Shown: positions 34,802-43,708, counted from the stretch's first letter. The stretch is 64,000 nt of DNA from Chryseobacterium sp. T16E-39 (GCF_002216065.1 NZ_CP022282.1:868001-932000), one strand, 5' to 3'. A program made the numbers and translations. Notes: generated by a model from the sequence alone, not told the origin.

Positions 34802-36265
34802 ATGAAAACAATACAATACTTTATAGCAGCCCTGTCAATAGGCTTTGTGATGACAAGTTGTGCTAATGATCTCAATACAGTCCCGGACGGAGATATATCC
34901 GGTGAACAATTAAATAATGACCAGTCATCCCCAGAGAAAATACTAGGTGGAATATATCTTGACCTCCGCAGTAATGGAGCTGGAGGTACTACCTTGCATT
35001 CTGACTTTGGGATCATGGCCATAAAAGCGGGATCTGACCTGATGTCAAACGATGTTATCCAGATGAAAAATCAGCATTTAGGAATGTTTTATAACTATGA
35101 TGCAACGAATGCCAGTAATTCTGCATCAGAATTTGTATGGACTACTTTTTATGCGAGAATATTTATCATTAATAAGCTTCTGGGCGATCTAAATAAAAGT
35201 GGAAATACCAGTAATAAAGCGATTAAAGGACAGCTACTTGCTTTGAGAGCCTATTCCTATTTTTACCTGATCCGTTTCTATGCCAACGACTACAAAGGCC
35301 ATCAATCTGAACCGGGGGTGCCTTTAGTCTTGACAAGCAATAATCAGAGTCAGGGACTTCCCAGAGCTAGTATATCTGATGTATACAAACAGATTGCCAG
35401 TGATATTGAAGAATCTATTATACTTCTGGACAGCTATGCACGTCCCACCAGAGCGCAGATCGATCAGAGAACAGCAAAAGCTATTGCTGCAGAAGTCTAT
35501 CTGGAAACAGGTGATTATGTGAAAGCCGGTAAATATGCGGAAGAAAGCAAACAGGGAATTGCACTGATGACTGAAAACGATTATACTACAACAGGATTCT
35601 CTAATATCAACAATCCTGAAGTATTATGGGGTTTCCACAATACAACTTCTACCATGAGTATTGGAAATTCCTATGCTTCTTTCTTCTCTATGTTTGACAA
35701 TACCAATAAAGGATATGCTGGTGCAGCAGGGATCTACAAGCTAATAGACAAGCGGCTTTACGAAGCTATTCCTCAGACTGACTATCGTAAAAAAGTATTC
35801 AATGGAGCACAAAGCACAGCCTATACCTTTAATGGAGAAACAAGAAATTATCCTGCATATGTAAGCTGGAAATTTAAAGATCCAAGCTTTTTTGAAGGCG
35901 ATTACATTTACATCAGAGCCTCATCGCTTTATTATATACAAGCAGAGGCATTGGCCAGACAGGGAAGGGAAGCAGAAGCCAGACAGGTTTTATATGAAAT
36001 TACTTCAAAAAGAAACACTGCATACACTTTGTCTACCCAAACCGGAAATGGGCTGATCAATGAAATTATCCTGCAAAAAAGAATAGAGCTTTGGGGCGAA
36101 GGTTATGACTGGTTCGACATGAAAAGATTGAACGTTCCTTTGGAAAGAATATATCCGGGAACCAACCATACGTTTGGAAGATTCAATCTGTCACCAGATA
36201 AATTCAAGTTTCAAATCCCTAATAAGGAAATCAATAACAACCCACAGATCACACAGAACGATTAA
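34802..36265 (+). CDS. SusD/RagB-type surface lipoprotein (locus 1)
   Basis: 487 residues. Lipobox VMTSC with Cys20, followed by ANDLNTVPDGDIS. The SusD fold is shown by SEFVWTTFYARIFIINKLLGDL, GQLLALRAYSYFYLIRFYANDY, the TPR-like helices (TAKAIAAEVYLETGDYVKAGKYAEE), YIRASSLYYIQAEALARQGREAEARQVL and the C-terminal ELWGEGYDWFDMKRLN with PNKEINNNPQITQND. It caps the SusC barrel at the cell surface and binds the ligand. A strong terminator ends the operon. Confidence 0.96.
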   Translation: MKTIQYFIAALSIGFVMTSCANDLNTVPDGDISGEQLNNDQSSPEKILGGIYLDLRSNGAGGTTLHSDFGIMAIKAGSDLMSNDVIQMKNQHLGMFYNYDATNASNSASEFVWTTFYARIFIINKLLGDLNKSGNTSNKAIKGQLLALRAYSYFYLIRFYANDYKGHQSEPGVPLVLTSNNQSQGLPRASISDVYKQIASDIEESIILLDSYARPTRAQIDQRTAKAIAAEVYLETGDYVKAGKYAEESKQGIALMTENDYTTTGFSNINNPEVLWGFHNTTSTMSIGNSYASFFSMFDNTNKGYAGAAGIYKLIDKRLYEAIPQTDYRKKVFNGAQSTAYTFNGETRNYPAYVSWKFKDPSFFEGDYIYIRASSLYYIQAEALARQGREAEARQVLYEITSKRNTAYTLSTQTGNGLINEIILQKRIELWGEGYDWFDMKRLNVPLERIYPGTNHTFGRFNLSPDKFKFQIPNKEINNNPQITQND

Positions 36266-36314
36266 TAAAAACACACAGTTCATTCATATTAGCAAATTTT
36301 TAAGCAATTTGTAC

Positions 36315-36347
36315 CCGGAGTATTATTTTCAATACTCCGGTTTTTTT
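36315..36347 (+). terminator. Intrinsic terminator after SusCD locus 1
   Basis: CCGGAGTATT (36315-36324) pairs perfectly with AATACTCCGG (36331-36340) around a 6-nt loop, followed by seven T's. Confidence 0.95.
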
Positions 36348-36505
36348 ATTTAAGTTGATCAATAGCATACATTTTGTTGTGAAAGAGTCTTTAGCGTTTT
36401 AATTATAAAAATAATTGTAATGATAGCCCAAGTGGTTTACCACGCAATCCATTCCAAATTAATTCGAAATCTAACCGCTATTTTGTACTGATTAATTAAA
36501 AAAAC

Positions 36506-37162
36506 ATGAAATTCATCTCATTTTTGGAAGCCAATAAAAAGCTTTTACTTAAGGCGACACTCATTAGCCTTGTTGTTATCTTTATCCTGTTGAGCCTTTT
36601 TGTTACTTTTATTTCTCCGGAGTATCTGGATCTTCATATTTCCAAGGAGATTCAGGAGAATCAAACTCAGAACCTCGATACACTGATGATAGGAATCAGC
36701 TGGTTGGGAAGAACGCCTGTATCTGTTGTAATGGTTTTCTTAACCTCACTTGTTTTTGTGTTATTTAAGTATAAAAAAGAAGCCCTATTTATTTTGTCTA
36801 CATTACTCTCCGGCATCGTTGGATTGATTTTGAAGATACTCATCAACAGACCTCGTCCTTCTCAGGATCTGGTGGTTCTTTTAGAAAAAACACAATACCA
36901 AAGTTTCCCGAGTGGACATGTTTTATTTTACACTACTTTTTTCGGGGCACTGATTCTTATTTTTCTTCACATGAGCAAAATAAAGTATAGCATTAGAATA
37001 CTGCTTATAACGTTGTGCCTTTTAATGATCTTTTTTGGAGCATTTTCCCGTATCTATTTAGGTGCTCATTGGTTTACGGATGTTCTGGGAGGATTTATTG
37101 TAGGAATAATATGTCTGTTTGCCATAGGATCGGTATATGTGAAAAATATAAAAGTCGTATAA
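36506..37162 (+). CDS. PAP2-superfamily membrane phosphatase
   Basis: 218 residues with about six membrane helices. All three phosphatidic-acid-phosphatase motifs are present: KILINRPRPSQ (K-x6-RP), SFPSGH, and SRIYLGAHWFTDVLGG (SR-x5-H-x3-D) with the catalytic His. Family members dephosphorylate undecaprenyl pyrophosphate or phospholipids at the periplasmic face (PgpB/BcrC-like). It stands alone between the SusCD terminator and a repeat element. Confidence 0.93.
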   Translation: MKFISFLEANKKLLLKATLISLVVIFILLSLFVTFISPEYLDLHISKEIQENQTQNLDTLMIGISWLGRTPVSVVMVFLTSLVFVLFKYKKEALFILSTLLSGIVGLILKILINRPRPSQDLVVLLEKTQYQSFPSGHVLFYTTFFGALILIFLHMSKIKYSIRILLITLCLLMIFFGAFSRIYLGAHWFTDVLGGFIVGIICLFAIGSVYVKNIKVV

Positions 37163-37174
37163 TGGCTAAAAAGC

Positions 37175-37259
37175 AAAAAGGCAAAATTGCATAAAAGTAG
37201 CTTCGCAATCAACAAATTTACAATTTATCAAATCTGCAATTCCGCGATTTTGCCTTTTT
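37175..37259. repeat. Intergenic hairpin element with 16-bp inverted ends
   Basis: AAAAAGGCAAAATTGC (37175-37190) and GCGATTTTGCCTTTTT (37244-37259) are inverted copies with one mismatch. The interior and the following 40 bp consist of short A/T-rich phrases (CAATTTATC, ACGATTCAACGATTTAAC). It fills the gap after the PAP2 gene and may end its transcript. Confidence 0.6.
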
Positions 37260-37312
37260 ACAATTTTACGATTCAACGATTTAACAATTCCTCCCTTCTT
37301 TAAAAATGGTAT

Positions 37313-37386
37313 TATTTTTGCGAATATATCACCACGAGTTGTTTTACTTCTGCTCATTAGAGTACATAAACACTCAAAAATATTCG
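37313..37386 (+). promoter_or_regulatory. -7 box and closing stem of the MgtC leader
   Basis: TATTTTTG (37313-37320) is an exact -7 consensus, predicting a 5' leader of about 80 nt. The first transcribed bases CGAATAT (37321-37327) are complementary to ATATTCG (37380-37386), closing a structured leader. The phrase TTTAAAAATGGTATTAT before it also occurs near 7249-7264. Confidence 0.45.
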
Positions 37387-37408
37387 TCAAACTTTAATTC
37401 TAAAGAAT

Positions 37409-38101
37409 ATGCTTAATTATACCTTACCTAATCAGGAGATAGCTATCCGCCTGCTTGTTGCTGCTGTATTTGGTGGTCTTGTTGGTTGGGACAGACAGCG
37501 AAAAGAAGGAGTGGCAGGCTTAAGAACTCATATGTTAGTTTGTGTAGGTTCATCTTTAATTATGATTGTTTCTGCCTTTGGTTTTAATGATATTATGGGG
37601 AAACCCTCAATTGTTCTTGATCCTTCCAGAATGGCAGCTCAGGTGATCAGTGGAATTGGTTTTTTAGGTGCCGGTACGATTCTTTTTTTAAGGCCTCAGG
37701 TTATAACCGGGCTTACCACTGCTGCTGGTTTATGGGCTGTTGCCGGTATAGGATTAGCTATTGGTGGAGGTTTATATTTTCCAGCTTTTATTGCAACACT
37801 GATTATCCTCATTATTCTGGCTCTTCTTAAACCATTTGAAAAAAGATTTTTTAAAAGCACCAGGGGCAAGACCATGGTATTATCTTATAATTCTAAGTTG
37901 GTCAGTTTAGCACAAATTGAAAGTATATTTACTAAATATGAATTGGTAGCCAGTGAAATATTTATTCACACAAATAAGAACCATACCTCCGATGAACTGA
38001 AAATAACTTTTGATTATAATTCAGCTCCCTCTAAAATATTGTCTGCACTGGATGAATTTAAAACAATTGAAGGCATTCAGGAAATCAATTCCCATATTTA
38101 G
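37409..38101 (+). CDS. MgtC/SapB-family membrane protein
   Basis: 230 residues. The MgtC domain is clear: IRLLVAAVFGGLVGWDRQRKEGVAGLRTHMLVCVGSSLIMIVSA, then MAAQVISGIGFLGAGTI, TGLTTAAGLWAVAGIGLAIGGGLYFPA, giving five membrane helices with the conserved Arg and Asp. A cytosolic ~80-residue C-terminal domain (ACT-like) ends the protein. MgtC proteins inhibit the F1Fo ATP synthase and help growth at low magnesium; that role is from the family. It is monocistronic, with a structured leader. Confidence 0.92.
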   Translation: MLNYTLPNQEIAIRLLVAAVFGGLVGWDRQRKEGVAGLRTHMLVCVGSSLIMIVSAFGFNDIMGKPSIVLDPSRMAAQVISGIGFLGAGTILFLRPQVITGLTTAAGLWAVAGIGLAIGGGLYFPAFIATLIILIILALLKPFEKRFFKSTRGKTMVLSYNSKLVSLAQIESIFTKYELVASEIFIHTNKNHTSDELKITFDYNSAPSKILSALDEFKTIEGIQEINSHI

Positions 38102-38202
38102 ATAATGTGAAAATTCCCTTTAATGGTATCTGATTTCAACAGAGTGAATTTGATCAGACTTCATTTTTATCTTTAAATTTTAAATAGTTCCGCCAAACAA
38201 CT

Positions 38203-38234
38203 TGCAATATTATGCAATTTTGCATAATATTGCA
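38203..38234. promoter_or_regulatory. Perfect 14-bp inverted repeat before the MFS/DeoR operon
   Basis: TGCAATATTATGCA (38203-38216) and TGCATAATATTGCA (38221-38234) are exact inverted copies around ATTT, each arm itself nearly palindromic. It lies 15 bp before the MFS start codon and is a likely operator for the DeoR-type regulator encoded downstream. Confidence 0.75.
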
Positions 38235-38249
38235 GTGTAAATTATTCAA

Positions 38250-39437
38250 ATGGAGATTGACAAAAAAATAAAGAAGGCAAAAACAGCCACTCAACTTATA
38301 TTTCTTGTTTGTGGATTGGGAATAGCAAGTTGGGCCCCTATGGTTCCGCTTGCCAAAGACAGATTAGGATTAGATGAAGCTGATTTAGGTTTATTACTTC
38401 TCTTATTAGGTGGCGGGGCATTGTTGATGATGCCATTATCGGGAATGATGATCAATAAAGTGGGGAGCCGGAAAGTAATTGCCGCAAGTGTTTTACTGAG
38501 TGCTTTGCTTCTTCCCTGGTTATTGATTATATCTGATGTTTACATCATGGGTGCTGTTCTTTTTGCATTCGGATGCAGCATAGGAACCATTGATGTTGCC
38601 ATGAATGCTCATGGGGTACAGGTACAGAATGAATATGGAAAACCTATTATGTCCTCTTTGCATGGACTTTTTAGTGTAGGTGGACTATTCGGCTCTTTGG
38701 GGTTGGGATTTTTGATGAAGTTAGGATTAAATCCTATTTATGCTGCAGTGAGTATATCCCTTTTACTTGTTTTTCTTTTGGTCATTCAGTTTCGTTTTCT
38801 ATTCGATTATGAAACAGAAAGAAAGAGTATTATTACCTTTTCCCATGTTGATCCTGTAAATAAAAATACTTCTCGTTTTCAATGGCTCGACTCCCGGGTC
38901 ATGGTTTTAGGGATTATGTGTTTTATCGTTTTCCTCTCCGAAGGAGCCATGCTGGATTGGAGTGCTGTATTTCTAAGGGATGATAAAGGAGTTGAATACG
39001 AATTTTCAGGAATAGGATACGCGGCCTTCTCTGTAGCAATGGCTGTAATGAGATTATCAGGAGATTCTTTGATCAGTAAATTAAACAGCAGGATCGTAGT
39101 TATTGGCGGAAGTATTATTGCTTCCATCGGTGTTATTATTTTAACATTCAGTCCATGGATTCCTTTATCCCTTATAGGGTTTATACTGCTTGGAGTAGGA
39201 GCAGCGAATATCGTTCCTGTATTTTTCAGTGAAGGAGGAAGGATTTCCGGAATTTCTTCAACCGTTGCCATTCCCGCAATTACGACAATAGGTTATGCAG
39301 GATCATTGGCAGGGCCGGCTTTATTAGGTTTTATTGCCCATCATTTCTCTTTGACTGTTGCATTCGAAATCATAGCTTTGCTGTTTATAGTGGTCGCTAT
39401 TATCTATAAATTCAGAAATAATCCATCATCATGTTAA
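38250..39437 (+). CDS. Major facilitator superfamily transporter (YbjJ-like)
   Basis: 395 residues with 12 predicted helices. The opening TATQLIFLVCGLGIASWAPMVPLAKDRLGLDEADLGLLLLLLGGGALLMMPLSGMMINKVGSRKV contains the G-x-x-x-N/D-K-x-G-x-R loop 2-3 motif. GTIDVAMNAHGVQVQNEYGKPIMSSLHGLFSVGG is characteristic of the YbjJ/FucP-like sugar or unknown-substrate MFS group. The last six bases of the gene overlap the start of the DeoR regulator, so the two are translationally coupled. The substrate may be a sugar, given the DeoR partner; this is inference. Confidence 0.9.
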   Translation: MEIDKKIKKAKTATQLIFLVCGLGIASWAPMVPLAKDRLGLDEADLGLLLLLLGGGALLMMPLSGMMINKVGSRKVIAASVLLSALLLPWLLIISDVYIMGAVLFAFGCSIGTIDVAMNAHGVQVQNEYGKPIMSSLHGLFSVGGLFGSLGLGFLMKLGLNPIYAAVSISLLLVFLLVIQFRFLFDYETERKSIITFSHVDPVNKNTSRFQWLDSRVMVLGIMCFIVFLSEGAMLDWSAVFLRDDKGVEYEFSGIGYAAFSVAMAVMRLSGDSLISKLNSRIVVIGGSIIASIGVIILTFSPWIPLSLIGFILLGVGAANIVPVFFSEGGRISGISSTVAIPAITTIGYAGSLAGPALLGFIAHHFSLTVAFEIIALLFIVVAIIYKFRNNPSSC

Positions 39438-40180
39438 AAGAAGAGCGTTTTGAGGTCATATTGACTCAGCTAAAGCAAAAGAATAAAGTAAAGTTTGAAG
39501 ACTTAGCTGATGATCTTAATGTCTCTGAAGATACCATAAGGAGGGATATAGATCACCTTCACCGCAATGGACTTTTATCTAAGGTTCGTGGTGGTGCAAT
39601 CTTAAGAGAAAAAGATCCGCTTTCCTTCCACGACAGACAATCTTTCTTAGCTGATGAGAAAAATGTAATTGCTTTGAAAGTCCAACAATTTATAAAAGAT
39701 GGAATGACCGTATTTATGGATGGCGGAACCACCACCTGTGCAGTGGCCAATTACATGCCTAAGGATATTAGCATCCGTATCATTACTAATAATACCTCAC
39801 TTATTCCCATACTGAGTAATTTCAAAAGGGTAGAGTTGGTTATTTTAGGTGGAATATATGATGATAATTTAGCCGTTACCACAGGAAACACAACCTGTAA
39901 TGAAGCCTCTCAGTTCATTGCAGATCTTTTTATTATGGGAACCTGTGCTATAGACGCCAATTTTGGTGCATCAGCAACATCCATTACCGATGTTGAAACT
40001 AAAAGAACGATGATCAAATCTTCGAAAAAAACCATTGCACTGGCCAATCAAAGTAAGCTCCGACGTACAGAGCCTCTTAAGATTTGTGATATTGCAGATC
40101 TTGATGTATTGATTACGGATTTATCGGCGGATGATGGAGAATTGGAGGATTTCAGAGGGTTGAATGTGCAGATTGTCTAG
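39431..40180 (+). CDS. DeoR/GlpR-family transcriptional regulator
   Basis: 249 residues. The N-terminal DeoR helix-turn-helix reads KNKVKFEDLADDLNVSEDTIRRDIDHLHRNGLLSKVRGGAI. The rest is a ribose-5-phosphate-isomerase-like sugar-phosphate sensor (FMDGGTTTCAVANYM, ITNNTSLIPILSNF, VILGGIYDDNLAVTTG, DVETKRTMIKSSKKTIALANQSKL). Such regulators respond to phosphorylated sugars. It overlaps the MFS gene by 7 bp, and the long palindrome before that operon is its probable binding site. Confidence 0.93.
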   Translation: MLKEERFEVILTQLKQKNKVKFEDLADDLNVSEDTIRRDIDHLHRNGLLSKVRGGAILREKDPLSFHDRQSFLADEKNVIALKVQQFIKDGMTVFMDGGTTTCAVANYMPKDISIRIITNNTSLIPILSNFKRVELVILGGIYDDNLAVTTGNTTCNEASQFIADLFIMGTCAIDANFGASATSITDVETKRTMIKSSKKTIALANQSKLRRTEPLKICDIADLDVLITDLSADDGELEDFRGLNVQIV

Positions 40181-40209
40181 TTAGCAACATCATAATCCCA
40201 TATTTCCAC

Positions 40210-40884
40210 TCACTTTATCCATCCAAAATAAATCGATATAGGCATCATCGCCAGTGTTAATGGTATTATTACAGCAAAGGCATAACCAAAATTAAGAATC
40301 AGAGAATTGAATTTATTGGGATTACCACCCAGAGAACGGAATGCACTTTGGAAACCATGTGCTAAATGCCACGCAAGAGAGGAACATCCAATAAGGTATA
40401 TGATCACTTCAAAGGGATTACTGAATTTTTCAATCATCATTTTATATAGTGGAAGTTCTTCGCCGAATTGAAACTGATGGATCCGGTTGGGAATCCAAAA
40501 ATTCCGGGTGTGAATGACTAGGAACAGCAAGAGTAATGTCCCTAATAAGGTCATACTTTTGCTATACCATGTAACCGAAGATAGATTTTTATTAACCGCA
40601 TAGCCAATTGGCCTCGCTTTTTTATTTCTGTACCAAAGCCTGTATCCCTGAATAATATGAATAATAAATCCAATAACTAAAAAAACTTCTATTGTTCTGA
40701 TTATTGGATTGGTGGCCATAAAATGAGCTCCTATCCCAAATGTTTCACCATTATCATTATAAAAAATAAGTGCATTAATCGAAGCGTGCACAATAAGAAA
40801 ACTGATTAAGAATAAACCACTTAATGCCATTACAATTTTTCTTCCTATAGAAGTGGTAACCAATGTTTTTGTTTGATAAGCCAT
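40210..40884 (-). CDS. Succinate dehydrogenase cytochrome b subunit (SdhC-like), orphan
   Basis: 224 residues with five membrane helices, the single-subunit b558-type anchor used with B-type succinate dehydrogenase/fumarate reductase. The family start TTSIGRKIVMALSGLFLISFLIVHASINALIFYND is present, and the haem-ligand histidines are in HASINALI, HIIQGYRLWYRNKKARPIGY, HTRNFW and WHLAHGFQSAF. The usual sdhA and sdhB genes are missing on both sides; the neighbours are DeoR and DUF6150 genes. It may be a second copy of the anchor, or a relocated one. Confidence 0.9.
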   Translation of the reverse strand: MAYQTKTLVTTSIGRKIVMALSGLFLISFLIVHASINALIFYNDNGETFGIGAHFMATNPIIRTIEVFLVIGFIIHIIQGYRLWYRNKKARPIGYAVNKNLSSVTWYSKSMTLLGTLLLLFLVIHTRNFWIPNRIHQFQFGEELPLYKMMIEKFSNPFEVIIYLIGCSSLAWHLAHGFQSAFRSLGGNPNKFNSLILNFGYAFAVIIPLTLAMMPISIYFGWIK

Positions 40885-41069
40885 AACTAATTTTTTTTGA
40901 ATTACACTCTAAAAATTCTTTTAGCTGCAATGATTACAATTTTTTTTGCTTTGATTATTAATAAGACAAAGCTGGAAATAAATACGTTATATATTCTTAA
41001 ACTGGTTTAAGAAATATCAATTTTAAATTTATCCAAATAAATTTTGTTCAACATAGAATTACCATCATA

Positions 41070-41108
41070 ATAACAGAGAACCACTGCAATGCAATGGTTC
41101 TCTGTTAT
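41070..41108. terminator. Long hairpin downstream of the DUF6150 gene
   Basis: ATAACAGAGAACCA (41070-41083) pairs perfectly with TGGTTCTCTGTTAT (41095-41108), with a TGCAATGCA loop. It lies between a minus-strand gene (stop at 41141) and the sdhC promoter region. No clear T-run follows on the minus strand; TTATAAAAATA follows on the plus strand. Confidence 0.6.
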
Positions 41109-41140
41109 AAAAATATAATTTCTATTACGCTGTAAATCGA

Positions 41141-41428
41141 TCAGCTTTTCAATTTACCTTTCAGCGGATGCTCACCCTGCCAGCGGGCACTTGCATCATC
41201 ATTTACATAATGAATTGATAAATCAGCTGCTGCTTTAGAGTTGGAGAAACAGATCGAACGATCTGAACTGTTTTCAAATTTTTCAAAATACCAGAAAGCT
41301 TCATTTTCCAGAGCTTTCAGTTTAGAATCTGTTTTATAAACCAGTAAATCAGCTGCGCTTTCAACATCAGTTTCATATACTACCAGATCATTCTTGGATT
41401 GAAAATTTTTAATACTAATACTTGGCAT
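41141..41428 (-). CDS. DUF6150-family small protein
   Basis: 95 residues. Repeated phrases ADLLVYKTD and ADLSIHYVND follow the pattern of DUF6150 proteins (ADL-x-V/I-Y), a small beta-alpha-beta domain found in Bacteroidota. NFQSKNDLVVYETDVESAADLLVYKTD and KFENSSDRSICFSNSKAAADLSIHYVNDDASARWQG look like two related halves. There is no signal peptide. Function unknown; it is transcribed alone. Confidence 0.75.
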   Translation of the reverse strand: MPSISIKNFQSKNDLVVYETDVESAADLLVYKTDSKLKALENEAFWYFEKFENSSDRSICFSNSKAAADLSIHYVNDDASARWQGEHPLKGKLKS

Positions 41429-41540
41429 GTGTTCGGTGTTTTGGTGTTATTATATTTCGATATTGAATTGTATCAATTCCGTAGGCCTAAAGATAGTAAA
41501 ATATAATTTAATGGATTACAATGCTTTATATCTCCTTCTA

Positions 41541-42389
41541 TTAAACCATTTCTTTAAGCTTATGTTTGGATTTTCTAAACTCCGTTAAACTGATTTTGTG
41601 ACGCTTTTTAAAAAATTTATTTAAATGACTTTCATCGGCAAAACCAAATTCACTCACAATTTCATTGATCCGCATATCACTGAACATAAGCCTGTGTTCA
41701 ATTAATCTCATTTTGTAATTATAGATATAGTTCTGAATGGTCTCTCCACATTGGTTTTTAAAATAACTTCCCAAATAGGTTTCGGACAATCCAAATTTCT
41801 GGCTGATCACAGAAGCTTTTAACTGTTGTGGATCATAGATATGGGTCTGAATATGGCCAATGATCGACAGCATCCTCTTATCTGAATTGACAGCAGCATT
41901 CACAGGTCTCATCTTGGATATATTTCTTGCTGCAATCACAATTAATGCATTTACATAATGCAGGGTTAAATCTTCATGATAAAGATCCTGATGTTTCATA
42001 TTATGCAGAAGCGAATCAACAATTGACTTCACTAAAACTTCATCCGGTTTATTTTTCAAAACACAGCCAGATAAATGAGAAGCATGATATAATAGACATT
42101 CTATGCAATTGATGCTTTTCCAGTTGTACTCCCGCACATAATTTTCACTGAACTTGACAAATAAAAATTCTGAGATTTCTGAGATCTCAAAATAATGCTG
42201 ATCATTAGGCGTCAGCATGATCAGACTTCCTTTATTATAAGTTACTTTATTATCATTTATTTCTAAAAATCCTGATCCTGAAATCACATACACCATCTGA
42301 AAAAAAGAAAATTGCAGGTTCCTTACAGGGCATTTTTCCGTTTTACAGTACTCAACATCTACCAATCGGTCTATATTTTCTTTATTCAT
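41541..42389 (-). CDS. AraC-family transcriptional regulator
   Basis: 282 residues. The N-terminal cupin sensor begins VDVEYCKTEKCPVRNLQFSFFQMVYVISGSGFLEIND. The C-terminal AraC domain is LKASVISQKFGLSETYLGSYFKNQCGETIQNYIYNYKMRLIEHRL with the second helix-turn-helix INEIVSEFGFADESHLNKFFKKRHKISLTEFRK. It is divergent from an MFS transporter gene 87 bp away and most likely regulates it. Its -7 box lies 4 nt before the ATG. Confidence 0.93.
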   Translation of the reverse strand: MNKENIDRLVDVEYCKTEKCPVRNLQFSFFQMVYVISGSGFLEINDNKVTYNKGSLIMLTPNDQHYFEISEISEFLFVKFSENYVREYNWKSINCIECLLYHASHLSGCVLKNKPDEVLVKSIVDSLLHNMKHQDLYHEDLTLHYVNALIVIAARNISKMRPVNAAVNSDKRMLSIIGHIQTHIYDPQQLKASVISQKFGLSETYLGSYFKNQCGETIQNYIYNYKMRLIEHRLMFSDMRINEIVSEFGFADESHLNKFFKKRHKISLTEFRKSKHKLKEMV

Positions 42390-42393
42390 CTTG

Positions 42394-42401
42394 CAAAATT
42401 A
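42394..42401 (-). promoter_or_regulatory. -7 box of the AraC gene (TAATTTTG)
   Basis: The plus strand reads CAAAATTA. The exact consensus ends 4 nt before the ATG at 42389, so leaderless transcription is predicted. Confidence 0.6.
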
Positions 42402-42446
42402 CTCATTTATCATTAAAATATACCGAAATACTAAAAAAAATCTGTC

Positions 42447-42454
42447 TAATTTTG
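42447..42454 (+). promoter_or_regulatory. -7 box of the MFS gene at 42477 (TAATTTTG)
   Basis: Exact TAnnTTTG match 22 nt before the ATG, giving a short leader. It faces the AraC promoter across about 45 bp. Confidence 0.6.
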
Positions 42455-42476
42455 TGGAATAATTTTAAGACTCATC

Positions 42477-43667
42477 ATGAAACGATCGATTTATATCTTA
42501 GCCCTGGGTGCTTTTGGGATCATCACTACAGAATTTGGAGTGATTGGCATTTTACCGAACATCAGCAGGGAATTTAACGTATCCATAGATACGGCAGGGT
42601 GGTTGCTGAGTGCTTTTGCACTTACTGTAGCGGTTTCTTCACCCTTCATAACTGCATTTACCACTAAAATAAACCGTAAACTTTTACTGTGTATGGTGCT
42701 TGGGGTATTTGTATTATCAAACCTTCTTTCTTCTATTTCAACTAATTTTACCATGTTGATGGTAGCACGTGTATTACCAGCCTTTCTCCACCCGTTATTC
42801 TGGAACATATCAATGGCAATCGCATTTAAACAGGGTGGTGCTAAAGCGGTATCCATAGTCATGGCCGGACTGAGTTTAGCCACTGTATTAGGGGTTCCCC
42901 TCACCACTTACGCTGCTGATTTCTTCCACAACTGGCAGGCCTCCTTTTATATGGGAAGTTTTGTAAGCCTGATCGCATTTTTGGGATTATTATTTTTTGT
43001 TCCATCAATGCCAGCCAATAAAGATAAAACATCACAAAATCAGTTATATGTATTGAAAAATCCACAACTTTGGGTGAATCTGGTTTCAACTATTCTTACA
43101 TTGGCTGCCATGTTTTCAAGTTACACGTATCTGGCTGCCTATCTGGAGAAAATTACGCAAATGAATGGGGCAGAAATCAGTTTAATGCTGCTTTTATTCG
43201 GAGGTATGGGAATCCTGGGAAACTGGCTTATGGGTATTGCATTAAACAGAAATTTACAGTTAACGGTCCGCCTGTTTTTCGTTTCTCTAATTGCAGTTCA
43301 GATATTGGCCTATTATTTTGGAGGAATCTTTGTCGCAATGGTTCTAATTCTTTCCCTATGGGGAATGATTCATACAGGTGGTTTTCTGGTTCCAAATATC
43401 AGAACTACCCAGGCTGTCCCTCACAATGCCCTTGAATTTGTCAACAGTCTCTTAACCTCGTGTTATAATATCGGGATATCATTAGGAGCTCTTGTTGGTG
43501 GATTGATCATAGCAAAATACGGAATTCATCAGATTGTCTGGATCAGCATTGCATTGCTTGCTGTTACTCTTGCCATCAGCTTTATTACTTTTCCGAAAAA
43601 AGCAGAGACAGAGATTGAAACAGAAGAAAAAGAGGAAATTACAATCCCTCCTGTGATCTGCGAATAA
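42477..43667 (+). CDS. Major facilitator superfamily exporter (DHA1, AraJ/YdhP-like)
   Basis: 396 residues with 12 predicted helices. The start YILALGAFGIITTEFGVIGILPNISREFNVSIDTAGWLLSAFALTVAVSSPFI contains the TTEF-x-x-x-G-x-LP phrase of the DHA1 arabinose-efflux/drug-efflux group, with the loop TTKINRKLLL in place of the usual G-R-R-x-G. It ends in an acidic tail (ETEIETEEKEEI). It is divergent from an AraC regulator and followed by a long terminator. Likely an exporter of small molecules; the substrate is unknown. Confidence 0.92.
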   Translation: MKRSIYILALGAFGIITTEFGVIGILPNISREFNVSIDTAGWLLSAFALTVAVSSPFITAFTTKINRKLLLCMVLGVFVLSNLLSSISTNFTMLMVARVLPAFLHPLFWNISMAIAFKQGGAKAVSIVMAGLSLATVLGVPLTTYAADFFHNWQASFYMGSFVSLIAFLGLLFFVPSMPANKDKTSQNQLYVLKNPQLWVNLVSTILTLAAMFSSYTYLAAYLEKITQMNGAEISLMLLLFGGMGILGNWLMGIALNRNLQLTVRLFFVSLIAVQILAYYFGGIFVAMVLILSLWGMIHTGGFLVPNIRTTQAVPHNALEFVNSLLTSCYNIGISLGALVGGLIIAKYGIHQIVWISIALLAVTLAISFITFPKKAETEIETEEKEEITIPPVICE

Positions 43668-43708
43668 CCCTGAACTGACTTAAATAATAAAATAAATTTT
43701 TTCTTTTG

